A DNA stretch of 14,506 bases, taken from NCBI GenBank assembly GCA_026786065.1, contig JAJAYS010000025.1, positions 1 through 14,506 of the forward strand, in the 5' to 3' direction. The translations under genes were made by a program, and so were the position numbers. A model generated the notes under the pieces. It had not been told where the DNA came from. It was given only the letters and a program-made list of their open reading frames with translations, and searched no databases. Positions 6,932 through 13,020 of this stretch are shown here, piece after piece; position 1 is the stretch's first letter; every line of letters starts with the position of its first letter. The DNA comes from Polaromonas sp. (lineage in GTDB: Bacteria > Pseudomonadota > Gammaproteobacteria > Burkholderiales > Burkholderiaceae_C).

Positions 6932-7004
6932 CCTTCACGCGACCTTCAAAAAGACCTTCAACAGGTCCTCACGAAACCTTGATCAGACCGTCACGAGCCG
7001 TTCA
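6932..7004 (-). repeat. Array of seven degenerate repeats with about 11-bp period upstream of the mipA-like gene
   Basis: On the plus strand, CCTTCA-like hexamers start at 6932, 6943, 6955, 6967, 6977, 6988 and 6998: CCTTCA three times, then CCTCA, CCTTGA, CCGTCA and CCGTTCA. The steps are 11, 12, 12, 10, 11 and 10 bp, about one helical turn each. Read in the direction of mipA the unit is TGAAGG. The array ends 10 bp upstream of the candidate -35 and its last unit overlaps the stop codon of the VF530 gene. The pattern suggests side-by-side binding of a direct-repeat regulator. Confidence 0.6.
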
Positions 7005-7274
7005 TACCTTGCCGCCGCGCCGTTGCTGGCGCAGCATGAACAAATACGGGCTCTCGACCTTCTCGCGCGCCCAGGGCGTCTTGCGCAAAAACTTCAGGCT
7101 TGAGGCCACGCTGGGCTCGCTGACGAAGCAGCGAATCGCGATGCGCTGGCCCAATTCGTCCCAACCGTAGTGCGCGGCCAAAGCGGTGACGATGGCTTCA
7201 AGCGTGACGCCGTGCAGCGGATTGGCTGGCTGTATTGCAAGGGCTGGCTGGGCCGGAGTGGCGCGCTCGGTCAT
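7002..7274 (-). CDS. VF530 family DNA-binding-type protein (DUF2132)
   Basis: This 90-residue protein has the full VF530/DUF2132 domain at residues 18-76: [20 protein letters not shown], then [11 protein letters not shown] and [17 protein letters not shown]. The founding Vibrio fischeri structure was described as a small helical DNA-binding protein; no cellular role is established to my knowledge. An 18-residue disordered N-terminus and a basic tail (RQQRRGGKV) flank the domain. Its ATG is 6 nt after the stop of the 47-residue basic peptide gene, so the two are almost certainly one transcript. The tail overlaps the last unit of the repeat array upstream of mipA. Confidence 0.88.
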   Translation of the reverse strand: MTERATPAQPALAIQPANPLHGVTLEAIVTALAAHYGWDELGQRIAIRCFVSEPSVASSLKFLRKTPWAREKVESPYLFMLRQQRRGGKV

Positions 7275-7280
7275 CCGCGA

Positions 7281-7424
7281 TTATTTGTTTTTCAGCTTGC
7301 CGCGCACCGGCACCTGGGTGACCACCGTGGGCCGCACGGCGTCGGGAGAAACGGTTCTGGGCGGAGACGAATCTTTCTTCGGTTTCTTCACCATCTTGTT
7401 GTTGTTTTGCTGACCTTTTGCCAT
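7281..7424 (-). CDS. Small basic protein (47 residues), MAKGQQ type
   Basis: A short reading frame gives a 47-residue, Lys- and Asn-rich, probably disordered peptide that starts MAKGQQNNNKMVKKPKK and ends VPVRGKLKNK. It is supported by a good GGAG ribosome-binding site 8 nt before the ATG and by a 6-nt gap to the VF530 gene downstream. I also recognise this type of MAKGQ...KKPKK peptide as a conserved hypothetical protein in Burkholderiales. High positive charge and the neighbour suggest nucleic-acid association, which is inference only. Confidence 0.75.
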   Translation of the reverse strand: MAKGQQNNNKMVKKPKKDSSPPRTVSPDAVRPTVVTQVPVRGKLKNK

Positions 7425-7464
7425 GGCTTTAGCTCCTCTGGGTGGGTTTGGGGTGGCGTAATTA

Positions 7465-8250
7465 TCAGTGCAACTTGATGCGTGGGCGGTGCGGCCGGTC
7501 TATCCATTCCGACAGGGTGATCAACGCGGTTTTGCGCCATCCGCCGGGCGCCAGCTGATGTTGTTTGTACAGGCTCCAGTACATCCGGCGTGCCAGCACG
7601 CCCTCGACAAAAAAACTGCCTTTCGTCAGGCTGCCCATCAGGCTGCCGACCGCCGACGATTCCGATAGCGACACCAGCGAGCCCCTGTCGTTGAAGACAA
7701 ACCGCGCGACCCGCCCGCCCTGCATCAGGTCGGGCCGCGACCGCGCCAGATGCATCGCTTGCTGGCAGGCGGCCTGTGCCCGACTGAAAGCGTCGATGAA
7801 CTGCTCGTTGAAACGCCGCGCCACCTGCGGAGTGTCCGGCTTGATGCTGTGCGCGTCGGCGCCCGGTGTGCCGAAGTCGTTGGTCTGGCTGCCGACGGAG
7901 ATCACCAGGGTGTCGCAGGCCAAGGTCTGGGCTGGCGTGATCTCCTGGCTGGCCTGGTCGTGGCTGGCGGCGAGCTGTACGGTTTTGGCATTGCGGTCCA
8001 GGCCGCTGAGCCAGCCGAGCCGGAAGCGGAAATGATTGCAGCGCGCCTGCGCCAGGTACTCGATTTGTTCCGCTTGGGTGTAGAAGCTGCCGGCCGCGAG
8101 CTGGTGCAGCAATGGCTTCCAGACATGGATGCGGGCCGCGTCGATCAGCGTGATCTCGGCCAGCCCGGGTTTGCCCACCAGCCGCTTGCCCAGCCGCGCG
8201 GCCAGTGCCAGGCCGCCGGCGCCACCTCCGACAATCACCAGGCGCTGCAT
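7465..8250 (-). CDS. Type II NADH dehydrogenase-like flavoprotein, internally deleted
   Basis: The 261-residue product joins both ends of an NDH-2 (Ndh) type NADH:quinone oxidoreductase, normally about 430 residues. Residues 1-157 are the N-terminal FAD-binding Rossmann part: VIVGGGAGGLALA at 5-17, KPLLHQLAAGS, and LVISVGSQTNDFGTPG. Residues 165-261 are the C-terminal part (DRGSLVSLSESSAVGSLMGSL, then VEGVLARRMYWSLYKQHQ and the terminal RIKLH). The second Rossmann fold with its GAGATGVE-like NADH site and the FAD-binding AxGD motif are absent. The junction, RAQAACQQA near residues 157-165 (about 7756-7780), joins two segments that in relatives both contain RAQ-like sequence, suggesting an in-frame deletion of about 170 codons. 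The reading frame is open and a promoter is visible, but NADH oxidation is unlikely. The start at 8250 has only a weak ribosome-binding site. Confidence 0.8.
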   Translation of the reverse strand: MQRLVIVGGGAGGLALAARLGKRLVGKPGLAEITLIDAARIHVWKPLLHQLAAGSFYTQAEQIEYLAQARCNHFRFRLGWLSGLDRNAKTVQLAASHDQASQEITPAQTLACDTLVISVGSQTNDFGTPGADAHSIKPDTPQVARRFNEQFIDAFSRAQAACQQAMHLARSRPDLMQGGRVARFVFNDRGSLVSLSESSAVGSLMGSLTKGSFFVEGVLARRMYWSLYKQHQLAPGGWRKTALITLSEWIDRPHRPRIKLH

Positions 8251-8307
8251 GGGCCTGACTCATGTGGGTAGGCGGCCAGCCGGTATGCACGGCCAAACGC
8301 GGAAAAA

Positions 8308-8337
8308 TTTATAATGAAATGGCTTTAAAACCAACAA
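8308..8337 (-). promoter_or_regulatory. Candidate promoter of the deleted NDH-2 gene in an AT-rich island
   Basis: On the minus strand, TTGTTG (8332-8337) and TATAAA (8308-8313, 5 of 6) are 18 bp apart, giving a leader of about 50 nt to the start at 8250. They sit in a strikingly AT-rich stretch (about 8301-8370) within GC-rich surroundings. The stretch also carries GCTAT (8353-8357) and ATAGC (8365-8369) as a short inverted repeat. From memory, similar text (AATAGCTGCTAACGCCCG) recurs in Comamonadaceae intergenic regions; this was not verified. Confidence 0.5.
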
Positions 8338-8380
8338 ATACGGGCGTTAGCAGCTATTTTAATGATAGCGACAACAACGC

Positions 8381-9700
8381 TCACCGACCCCGGTTAGCCC
8401 GAATCCCATTGACCTCGACCGCGGTCACCGCGCTGGCCTGGTTGCCCCAGGACTGGCGAATGTGCGTCAACACCTGCGCAATCTCGGCATTGCCCAGCGT
8501 CAACACGAAGGGCGGCATGCCGAAGGGGCGCGGATTGCCGGCTGTGGCCGGTGGGTAGCCGCCGTGCAGAACGACCTGCACCAGGTTGACGGTCTGGCCC
8601 ATCGTCACCGCACGGTTGCCGGCCAGCGCCGGGTAGGCCTTGGCTACGCCGCCGCCGTCCGCACCGTGGCACGCCGCGCAGTGCTGTTCATAGAGTTTGG
8701 CCGCACGCTGGCGGTCGCCGTCGGCAGCGGGGCGGACGACGGCGGGCAGGCTGACTCCCGGCGTTTCGATGGTCTTCAAAAACGCTGCCATCGCTCGCAG
8801 GTCGGCGTCGCTCAGGTACTGGGTACTGCCGAGCACGACCTCGGCCATAGGCCCGGCGACCGACGCCTGCGGCGACACCCCGTGCTGCAGCAGCGCAACG
8901 ATGTCGTCGGTCGGCCAGCGACCCACGCCGGCTTCGTGCGCCAGCGTCAGCGCCGGGGCATACCAGTTTTGCACCGGAATCAGCCCGCCAGCCAGCCCCA
9001 GGCCGCGCTCGGTGGCGCCCAGCGCATTGCGCGCGCCGTGGCAGGCGCTGCAGTGACCCAGGCCCTGGACCAAATAGGCGCCGCGTTCGGCCTCGGCGCT
9101 GGGCGCCGGTCCGGCGTAGGGCTCGGGCCGGTCGCCAGCCGGCTCGAAATACAGCGCGCGCCAGATGGCCAGTGCCGCCTGCGAGCCGTAGGGAAAGCGC
9201 AGCGAATGGGCTTGATTGGCCTGTGCCGCGGCCGGCAAGCTCTGCAGGAAGGCAAACAGCGCGTCCGAATCGTCCCGCGTGACGACGGTGTAGTTCGGGT
9301 ACGGAAAGGCCGGCACCAGCAGTCGGCCGTCCCTGGACCGGCCATGGTGCAAGGCGCGCCAGAAATCCGCAACCGACCAGCGGCCCAAGCCGGTTGCCAT
9401 GTCGGGGGTCAGGTTGCTGCTGAAGACGGCACCGAAGGGCGTTTCGATTGGGCGGCCACCGGCATACGGCGCGCCGCCCCGCGCCGTGTGGCAACCCATG
9501 CAGTTGCCGGCCCGTGCGAGGTAGGCGCCGCGTTCGATTTGCGGCTGGCCGGCCGACGCTGGCGCGGCAAGCTCGCCGGCCACAGCTGCCTCTGATCCAG
9601 AATCGCCGCGTGTGGCCAACTGCCAGATCAGCCAGGCGGCTGCCAGCGCGGCGACAGCCAGCAGCGCCAGCATGCCAAGCGCCTGAAACCGCCGCCTCAT
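8381..9700 (-). CDS. Triheme cytochrome c, AdhB/gluconate-dehydrogenase cytochrome type
   Basis: This 439-residue protein has an N-terminal membrane anchor or uncleaved signal (LGMLALLAVAALAAAWLIWQL, residues 8-28) and three covalent heme sites: C67-MG-C70-H, C217-SA-C220-H and C341-AA-C344-H. The first domain contains GAVFSSNLTPD and ALHHGRSRDGRLLVPAFPYP, typical of the cytochrome subunits of membrane-bound alcohol, gluconate and aldehyde dehydrogenases. These pass electrons from a periplasmic dehydrogenase to ubiquinone or oxidases. No dehydrogenase subunit lies in the window. Its ATG overlaps the TGA of the upstream cytochrome gene (ATGA, 9697-9700), so the two are translationally coupled. 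The frame is open far upstream of 9700, but that part is the neighbour's coding sequence in another frame. Confidence 0.9.
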   Translation of the reverse strand: MRRRFQALGMLALLAVAALAAAWLIWQLATRGDSGSEAAVAGELAAPASAGQPQIERGAYLARAGNCMGCHTARGGAPYAGGRPIETPFGAVFSSNLTPDMATGLGRWSVADFWRALHHGRSRDGRLLVPAFPYPNYTVVTRDDSDALFAFLQSLPAAAQANQAHSLRFPYGSQAALAIWRALYFEPAGDRPEPYAGPAPSAEAERGAYLVQGLGHCSACHGARNALGATERGLGLAGGLIPVQNWYAPALTLAHEAGVGRWPTDDIVALLQHGVSPQASVAGPMAEVVLGSTQYLSDADLRAMAAFLKTIETPGVSLPAVVRPAADGDRQRAAKLYEQHCAACHGADGGGVAKAYPALAGNRAVTMGQTVNLVQVVLHGGYPPATAGNPRPFGMPPFVLTLGNAEIAQVLTHIRQSWGNQASAVTAVEVNGIRANRGR

Positions 9701-10470
9701 GGCATGGTCCGGCCTGCCGCGACCGGGGGTGGCGTCGCGCTGCCGCACAGGAGGGGCGCTGCGCCGGGTGGCAAGGCGGGCGGGCGCAAAGCCGGTTTTC
9801 CGCCGTCGGGTACTGGCTGCGCGGCCAGCCAGGTTGCTGCAGCGTTCAGGTCGGCCAGTGCGAGCCGGTCCACCACCGCTTTCATGCAGTCGGGCGCATG
9901 GGCGTGGCGCTGGCCGCTCTTCCACGCGCCCAGTTGCGAATTGAGGTAGTCGCGCGGCAGTCCGAGCAGTCCGGGCACGGTCGGTGCCACCCCGGTCATC
10001 GCCGCGCCGTGGCACTGCACGCAGGCCGGTACGCCCAGGCTGGCATCGCCGCGCCGCACCAGCTGCTCACCGCGCGCCAACTGTTCGGGGGCCGTAGCGC
10101 TTGGCGGCGGCGGCGGGTAGGGCAGCGCGAGACTGGCGAAATGCTGCGCGATTTCCAGCAGATAGGCGTCGGTCAGCGGGTCGATCAGCTGGGTCATCAA
10201 GCCGTAGTGGCGTCGGCCTTCCCGAAAATGCAGCAACTGGTTGTAGAGGTAGCCCGCTGGCTTGCCGGCCAGTCGCGGGTAAAAGCCGTCGGGTCCGGCC
10301 CGGCCCTGGCCGCCGTGGCAACCGGTGCAGGCGAGGGTGCGCTGGGCCAGCGTGTCTTCGAACGGCGCAGCCACGGCGAACTGGCCGGCCACGGCGCACA
10401 GCACCCCGGCGATGAAGAGTGGCGAGCGCTGGATGCAGAGCTGCCGCAGCGGCGCCAGCGTGATACTCAA
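9697..10470 (-). CDS. Diheme cytochrome c, cytochrome c4-like
   Basis: The product (257 residues from the chosen start) has a signal peptide ending AVA-APF near residue 34 and two heme motifs: C48-TG-C51-H and C150-VQ-C153-H. The segments GRAGPDGFYPRLAGKPAGYL and QLLHFREGRRHYGLMTQLI resemble diheme c4-type periplasmic cytochromes. It probably works with the triheme cytochrome whose start overlaps its stop. The start is uncertain. No ATG or GTG lies between the signal peptide and the upstream MITE-like element. The TTG at 10470 gives a sensible leader (SITLAPLRQLCIQRSPLFIA) but its AGAGGG is only 3 nt away. The frame also stays open across the whole element to an ATG at 10677. I think the native start was altered by the element. 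Confidence 0.8.
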   Translation of the reverse strand: MSITLAPLRQLCIQRSPLFIAGVLCAVAGQFAVAAPFEDTLAQRTLACTGCHGGQGRAGPDGFYPRLAGKPAGYLYNQLLHFREGRRHYGLMTQLIDPLTDAYLLEIAQHFASLALPYPPPPPSATAPEQLARGEQLVRRGDASLGVPACVQCHGAAMTGVAPTVPGLLGLPRDYLNSQLGAWKSGQRHAHAPDCMKAVVDRLALADLNAAATWLAAQPVPDGGKPALRPPALPPGAAPLLCGSATPPPVAAGRTMP

Positions 10471-10633
10471 GGACCCTCTGCATAACTCACTGCGGTACGT
10501 GATATGCCGGGCTGGGGCGGTCTGTTGGGTTGCTTTTTTTGCCACTAGCGAGGCTAATGGCCGCAAAAAGGCGCCTTGCAGCCCATCCCGACCCGACTGC
10601 CAGAGTTCGGCCAGAGTTATGCGGAGGGTTCTT
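10469..10633. mobile_element. MITE-like palindromic element, 165 bp
   Basis: Terminal inverted repeats of 20 bp match at 18 positions: left AAGGACCCTCTGCATAACTC (10469-10488), right GAGTTATGCGGAGGGTTCTT (10614-10633). Exactly at the centre (10551) lies a stem-loop: GCCACTAGC (10541-10549), GAG, GCTAATGGC (10553-10561), with one mismatch, flanked by T- and A-runs. The arms between are only partly similar. There is no transposase gene and no clear target-site duplication. A direct repeat, CCAGAGTT, occurs twice at an 11-bp step (10600-10618 region) inside the right end. The structure fits a non-autonomous element moved by an insertion-sequence transposase acting on those ends; the family is not identified. 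Confidence 0.65.
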
Positions 10634-10834
10634 AACAAAACCAGTTTCATCGCCAGCGCTTTCACCGTTCTCACCAAGAGTCACTGATGCATCTCAGTGT
10701 GCCACCACCGACCCGCGCAGCGCTTTGCCGGCAACCGGGAAGGGCAGGGGCAGACGCAGTACGCGCCGCCGCGTTTGCGCGACAATCCGGCTCCCCCCCA
10801 CTTCTGTCGCGGACCCCCGCCGATATTCACAGTT
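10634..10834. other. Intergenic region between MITE-like element and acetyltransferase gene
   Basis: About 200 bp without a supported gene. Frames on both strands are open for stretches but look like chance in GC-rich DNA. I see no convincing promoter pair for the acetyltransferase gene, no terminator and no notable repeat. If the original promoter of the cytochrome operon survives, it must lie here or inside the element. Confidence 0.5.
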
Positions 10835-11356
10835 ATGTCCAGCACCCTGGTCCGTCCCGCTTTACCGAAAGACGCCAAGTCCATCGCCGAGATTCACGTC
10901 GCCACCTGGCAAGCCGCCTACGCCGATTTGATGCCGGCCGACTACCTCAAAGGCATCACGGTCGAAAAACGCCTGACTTTCTGGCGCGAGGCCATCGACT
11001 ACAGTGACCCGCAGATTCTGGTAGCCACTCAGGACCAGCAGGTTATCGGCTTTGTCGCCTTCGACCGTTCCCGTGACGCGGGCAGCAAATCCTCCACCGG
11101 CGAAATCTGGGCTATGTATGTGTTGCCCGCGCATTGGGGGCAGGGCACCGGGCTGGCTCTGTGGGACGGCGCCCGCGACGGGCTGAAAGAAGAAGGCTGT
11201 ACCCAAGTCACCGCGTGGGTGCTTTTGGGCAACGAGCGCGCCCTGCAGTTTTATGAGCACGGTGCCGGTTTCAAGCGGGACCTTGCCTCAATGAAGACCA
11301 CGGCATTTGGCGATACCCGCCTCGAAGAACTCCGTCTAAAGCGTCCGCTGGACTAG
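10835..11356 (+). CDS. GNAT family N-acetyltransferase
   Basis: This 173-residue protein is one GNAT domain. The N-terminal helices (AEIHVATWQAAYADLMPADYL, split here as a single family hallmark) are typical of a common GNAT subgroup. Motif A is WAMYVLPAHWGQGTGLALW at residues 92-110, with the acetyl-CoA pyrophosphate loop GQGTG at 102-106. Motif B ends in LGNERALQFYEHGAGF at 131-146. The acceptor is not predictable; small molecules, toxins or protein N-termini are all possible. The ATG at 10835 is chosen because homology begins there; it has no good ribosome-binding site. In-frame starts further upstream, at 10697, add 46 residues that do not resemble the family. Confidence 0.88.
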   Translation: MSSTLVRPALPKDAKSIAEIHVATWQAAYADLMPADYLKGITVEKRLTFWREAIDYSDPQILVATQDQQVIGFVAFDRSRDAGSKSSTGEIWAMYVLPAHWGQGTGLALWDGARDGLKEEGCTQVTAWVLLGNERALQFYEHGAGFKRDLASMKTTAFGDTRLEELRLKRPLD

Positions 11357-11391
11357 CGCCGCAAGCCGCGTGCGGCAGCCCAGCCGCCTGG

Positions 11392-11607
11392 TCAAGACGG
11401 TACTTCGATGACCCGTTCGTCGTCCGGAATCACCGGCATTCCCTCGTCCGGGTCAACCGGAAGGTCGAGTTCGTCCTCGTCAGCGTCGTCGATGTCGGTG
11501 CCGTTCTCGGCCGAAAGTTCGTCCACCAGATCGTCGCTGGCAATTTCGCTTTCGGTTTCACCCACACGCAGACCGTCGAAGTTTTCCGTCTTGAATTGGC
11601 TTTGCAT
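11392..11607 (-). CDS. Small highly acidic protein, unknown function
   Basis: This 71-residue protein has 25 Asp or Glu against 3 Lys or Arg, with a run DIDDADEDELDLPVDPDE in its second half. It has no signal peptide, cysteine or membrane segment and is probably disordered. A strong AGGAG ribosome-binding site 6 nt before the ATG supports expression. Its stop lies 35 bp from the stop of the convergent acetyltransferase gene. Acidic peptides of this size can be DNA mimics, chaperone-like or phosphoacceptors, but nothing here favours one role. I recognise no named family. Confidence 0.7.
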   Translation of the reverse strand: MQSQFKTENFDGLRVGETESEIASDDLVDELSAENGTDIDDADEDELDLPVDPDEGMPVIPDDERVIEVPS

Positions 11608-11935
11608 GACCTTCTCCTGAAAAATTAGACGTTAGCCTGAGATCACCGAACCCGCATCGGACCAACCGCCGCCTCTGCGTAGTCCCACACTGACAGCCGA
11701 CGTTCGGCAAGCCGGCGCCATTCCAGCCGCTTAACCACTTAACCCGGGCAATCTGCCGACACTGGCAAGCGGCTGCGGGCCTGGGCGTTTTCAAACGCGA
11801 TTGGCCCGCGTTGTCCTACAAGCGCGCTGTACGGCTGCGTACAACCTTTCAAAAGCAGCTTAATTAAAGTGTTTAACGGTTGTTCTCCCCGCCGGGGCAG
11901 GGCGAGCCGGCAAACGAAAACAGACAGGAGCCATC
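11608..11935. other. Divergent intergenic region, 328 bp, with small repeats
   Basis: The region separates two divergently transcribed genes and should hold both promoters. Visible elements are a tandem CTTAACCA-CTTAACCC (11730-11745), an inverted repeat TGTACG-GCTG-CGTACA (11828-11843), and an AT-rich block with the palindrome TTAATTAA near 11860-11867, about 70 nt before the DUF883-type gene. No -35/-10 pair with both hexamers good was found. No gene is supported here. Confidence 0.45.
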
Positions 11936-12337
11936 ATGGAAAAAACCAGCGCTTATGCGGGATCGTCGGGATCGTCGGGATCGTCGGGTGCTCTGCCCGG
12001 GTCGGGCACGACCTCGGACACCAGTGCGATGGGCGGTGCAGCCCCCAGCAGCGTCGAATCTGCGGGCGCGGCACTGCACAGCGGCATCGACAAGGCTGCC
12101 GATCCGGCGCGTCAGGCGGTGGACCGGATTTCCACTGCGGCGCACAAAACCGTCGATCGGCTTGCCGAAGGCGCGGGTCAGGTTGCGGACCGTTTTTCGG
12201 AGCAAACCAAACGGGTGACCGAAGCGCCGAAAGAGGCGCTGGAGTTTTCCCGTTCGTGGGTTCAGGAGAAGCCGCTGGAAGCCATTGCGGCTGCGCTGGC
12301 TATCGGGTTTGTGTTGGGTCGGCTGACAGGCCGCTAA
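11936..12337 (+). CDS. DUF883 (ElaB/YqjD-like) membrane-anchored stress protein
   Basis: This 133-residue protein has a low-complexity Gly/Ser N-terminus (GSSGSSGSSG at residues 9-18). A long amphipathic, probably coiled helical part follows (about 45-110, with AADPARQAVDRISTAAHKTV). It ends in a single C-terminal membrane helix (PLEAIAAALAIGFVLGRLTGR). The QEKPLEAIAAALAIGFVLGRL ending is diagnostic of DUF883. E. coli ElaB, YqjD and YgaM are tail-anchored inner-membrane proteins; YqjD has been linked to ribosome association in stationary phase. An AGGAG at 11926-11930 precedes the ATG. The N-terminal Gly/Ser run is encoded by a 9-bp tandem repeat and may vary in length between strains. Confidence 0.85.
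   Translation: MEKTSAYAGSSGSSGSSGALPGSGTTSDTSAMGGAAPSSVESAGAALHSGIDKAADPARQAVDRISTAAHKTVDRLAEGAGQVADRFSEQTKRVTEAPKEALEFSRSWVQEKPLEAIAAALAIGFVLGRLTGR
11959..11988 (+). repeat. Three perfect 9-bp tandem repeats inside the DUF883-type gene
   Basis: GGGATCGTC occurs three times in direct succession (11959-11967, 11968-11976, 11977-11985), followed by GGG. The unit is a multiple of three, so gain or loss of copies would lengthen or shorten the SSG run without changing frame. Confidence 0.95.
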
Positions 12338-12384
12338 AAGCAGAAGTGCGGCAAAGCTTTGGGCCGACGCGCGGTGCGCGCGGT

Positions 12385-13020
12385 TCAGAACTTCCGGCCC
12401 AACTCCATTGACCAGTAACGCACGTAGGTGGAATTCGGATTTGCAACGCAGGCTACCGCCACCTCGCGAAACACCGGATTCATCAGGTTTTTGCAGTGGT
12501 CCGGGCTGTTGAGCCAGGCGCTGACTGCTGCCTCTACGCCGGGCTGCCCGGCGGCGATGTTTTCACCCATCGTTGAATAGTCGTAACCGGCCGCGATTAA
12601 CCGCTTGGGTGGTGTGCGGCCATCCAGGCTGGTGTGGGAAAAATAGTTGTTCTCCGCCATGTCGCTTGAATGGTCACCTGCGGCTTTGAGCAGCTCCCGG
12701 TTCCAGGCCAGCGCCGGAGCGGGCCCAAAGGCGGTAGATCCACAGACAGCCCCATTGGCCCGCAGATTGTTCACACGAGAAAGAATTTCCGCCTCGATGC
12801 CGGACGGCTGGTTGAGCCCGCAGCTGAGGGCCGCGGAATCGGTCACAGAGTTGGCGGACGCAGGCGCAGCAGAAGGTCGTGCGCTGCCGACAGAGTTGCC
12901 GCCGGCGACCGCTGTTTCTGCTGCGAAATCGGTGTTGCTGCTGCCGCCTCCACCGCACGCCTGCAGCGTCAGCAAAGTCAGCAGCGCCGCCAAGCCCAAG
13001 ATTGGTTTTTGAATAGTCAC
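12385..13020 (-). CDS. CAP/SCP-domain lipoprotein
   Basis: This 211-residue protein starts with a lipoprotein signal peptide (LGLAALLTLLTLQAC, lipobox LQAC, Cys22). A glycine-rich and Ser/Ala-rich linker follows to about residue 66, then a bacterial CAP domain (about 74-211). CAP hallmarks are HSSDMAENNYFSHTSLDGRT (His117), GENIAAGQ (Glu153) and WLNSPDHCKNLMNP (His175), which supply the usual His/Glu cavity residues. Cys67, Cys93, Cys176 and Cys191 could form disulfides. Bacterial CAP (YkwD-like) proteins are exported; their function is largely unknown. The start codon is GTG at 13020 with GAGGAGAG upstream. Gly23 at position +2 suggests outer-membrane sorting. The gene converges with the DUF883-type gene. 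Confidence 0.88.
   Translation of the reverse strand: MTIQKPILGLAALLTLLTLQACGGGGSSNTDFAAETAVAGGNSVGSARPSAAPASANSVTDSAALSCGLNQPSGIEAEILSRVNNLRANGAVCGSTAFGPAPALAWNRELLKAAGDHSSDMAENNYFSHTSLDGRTPPKRLIAAGYDYSTMGENIAAGQPGVEAAVSAWLNSPDHCKNLMNPVFREVAVACVANPNSTYVRYWSMELGRKF

Noticed and set aside
5843..6982. Long plus-strand frame opposite rluA and the mipA-like gene
   Set aside because: It spans two well-supported genes on the other strand and their gap; its sequence has no domain features.
8462..9595. Long plus-strand frame of 377 residues opposite the triheme cytochrome
   Set aside because: It is a shadow of the cytochrome coding sequence, which has three CXXCH motifs and clear homology. The opposite frame is Arg/Gly/Ala-rich and has no recognisable domain.
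10461..10640. Target-site duplication flanking the MITE-like element
   Set aside because: The flanks (ATACTC on the left, AACAAA on the right) share no convincing direct repeat, so none is claimed.
11558..11794. 78-residue minus-strand frame in the divergent region before the DUF883-type gene
   Set aside because: It overlaps the start of the acidic protein gene, has no ribosome-binding site and looks like random sequence. The region is better explained as promoter DNA.
12365..12381. Short GC hairpin (CGCGC-GGT-GCGCG) between convergent genes, considered as a terminator
   Set aside because: Only 5 bp of stem in GC-rich DNA and no T-run on either strand.
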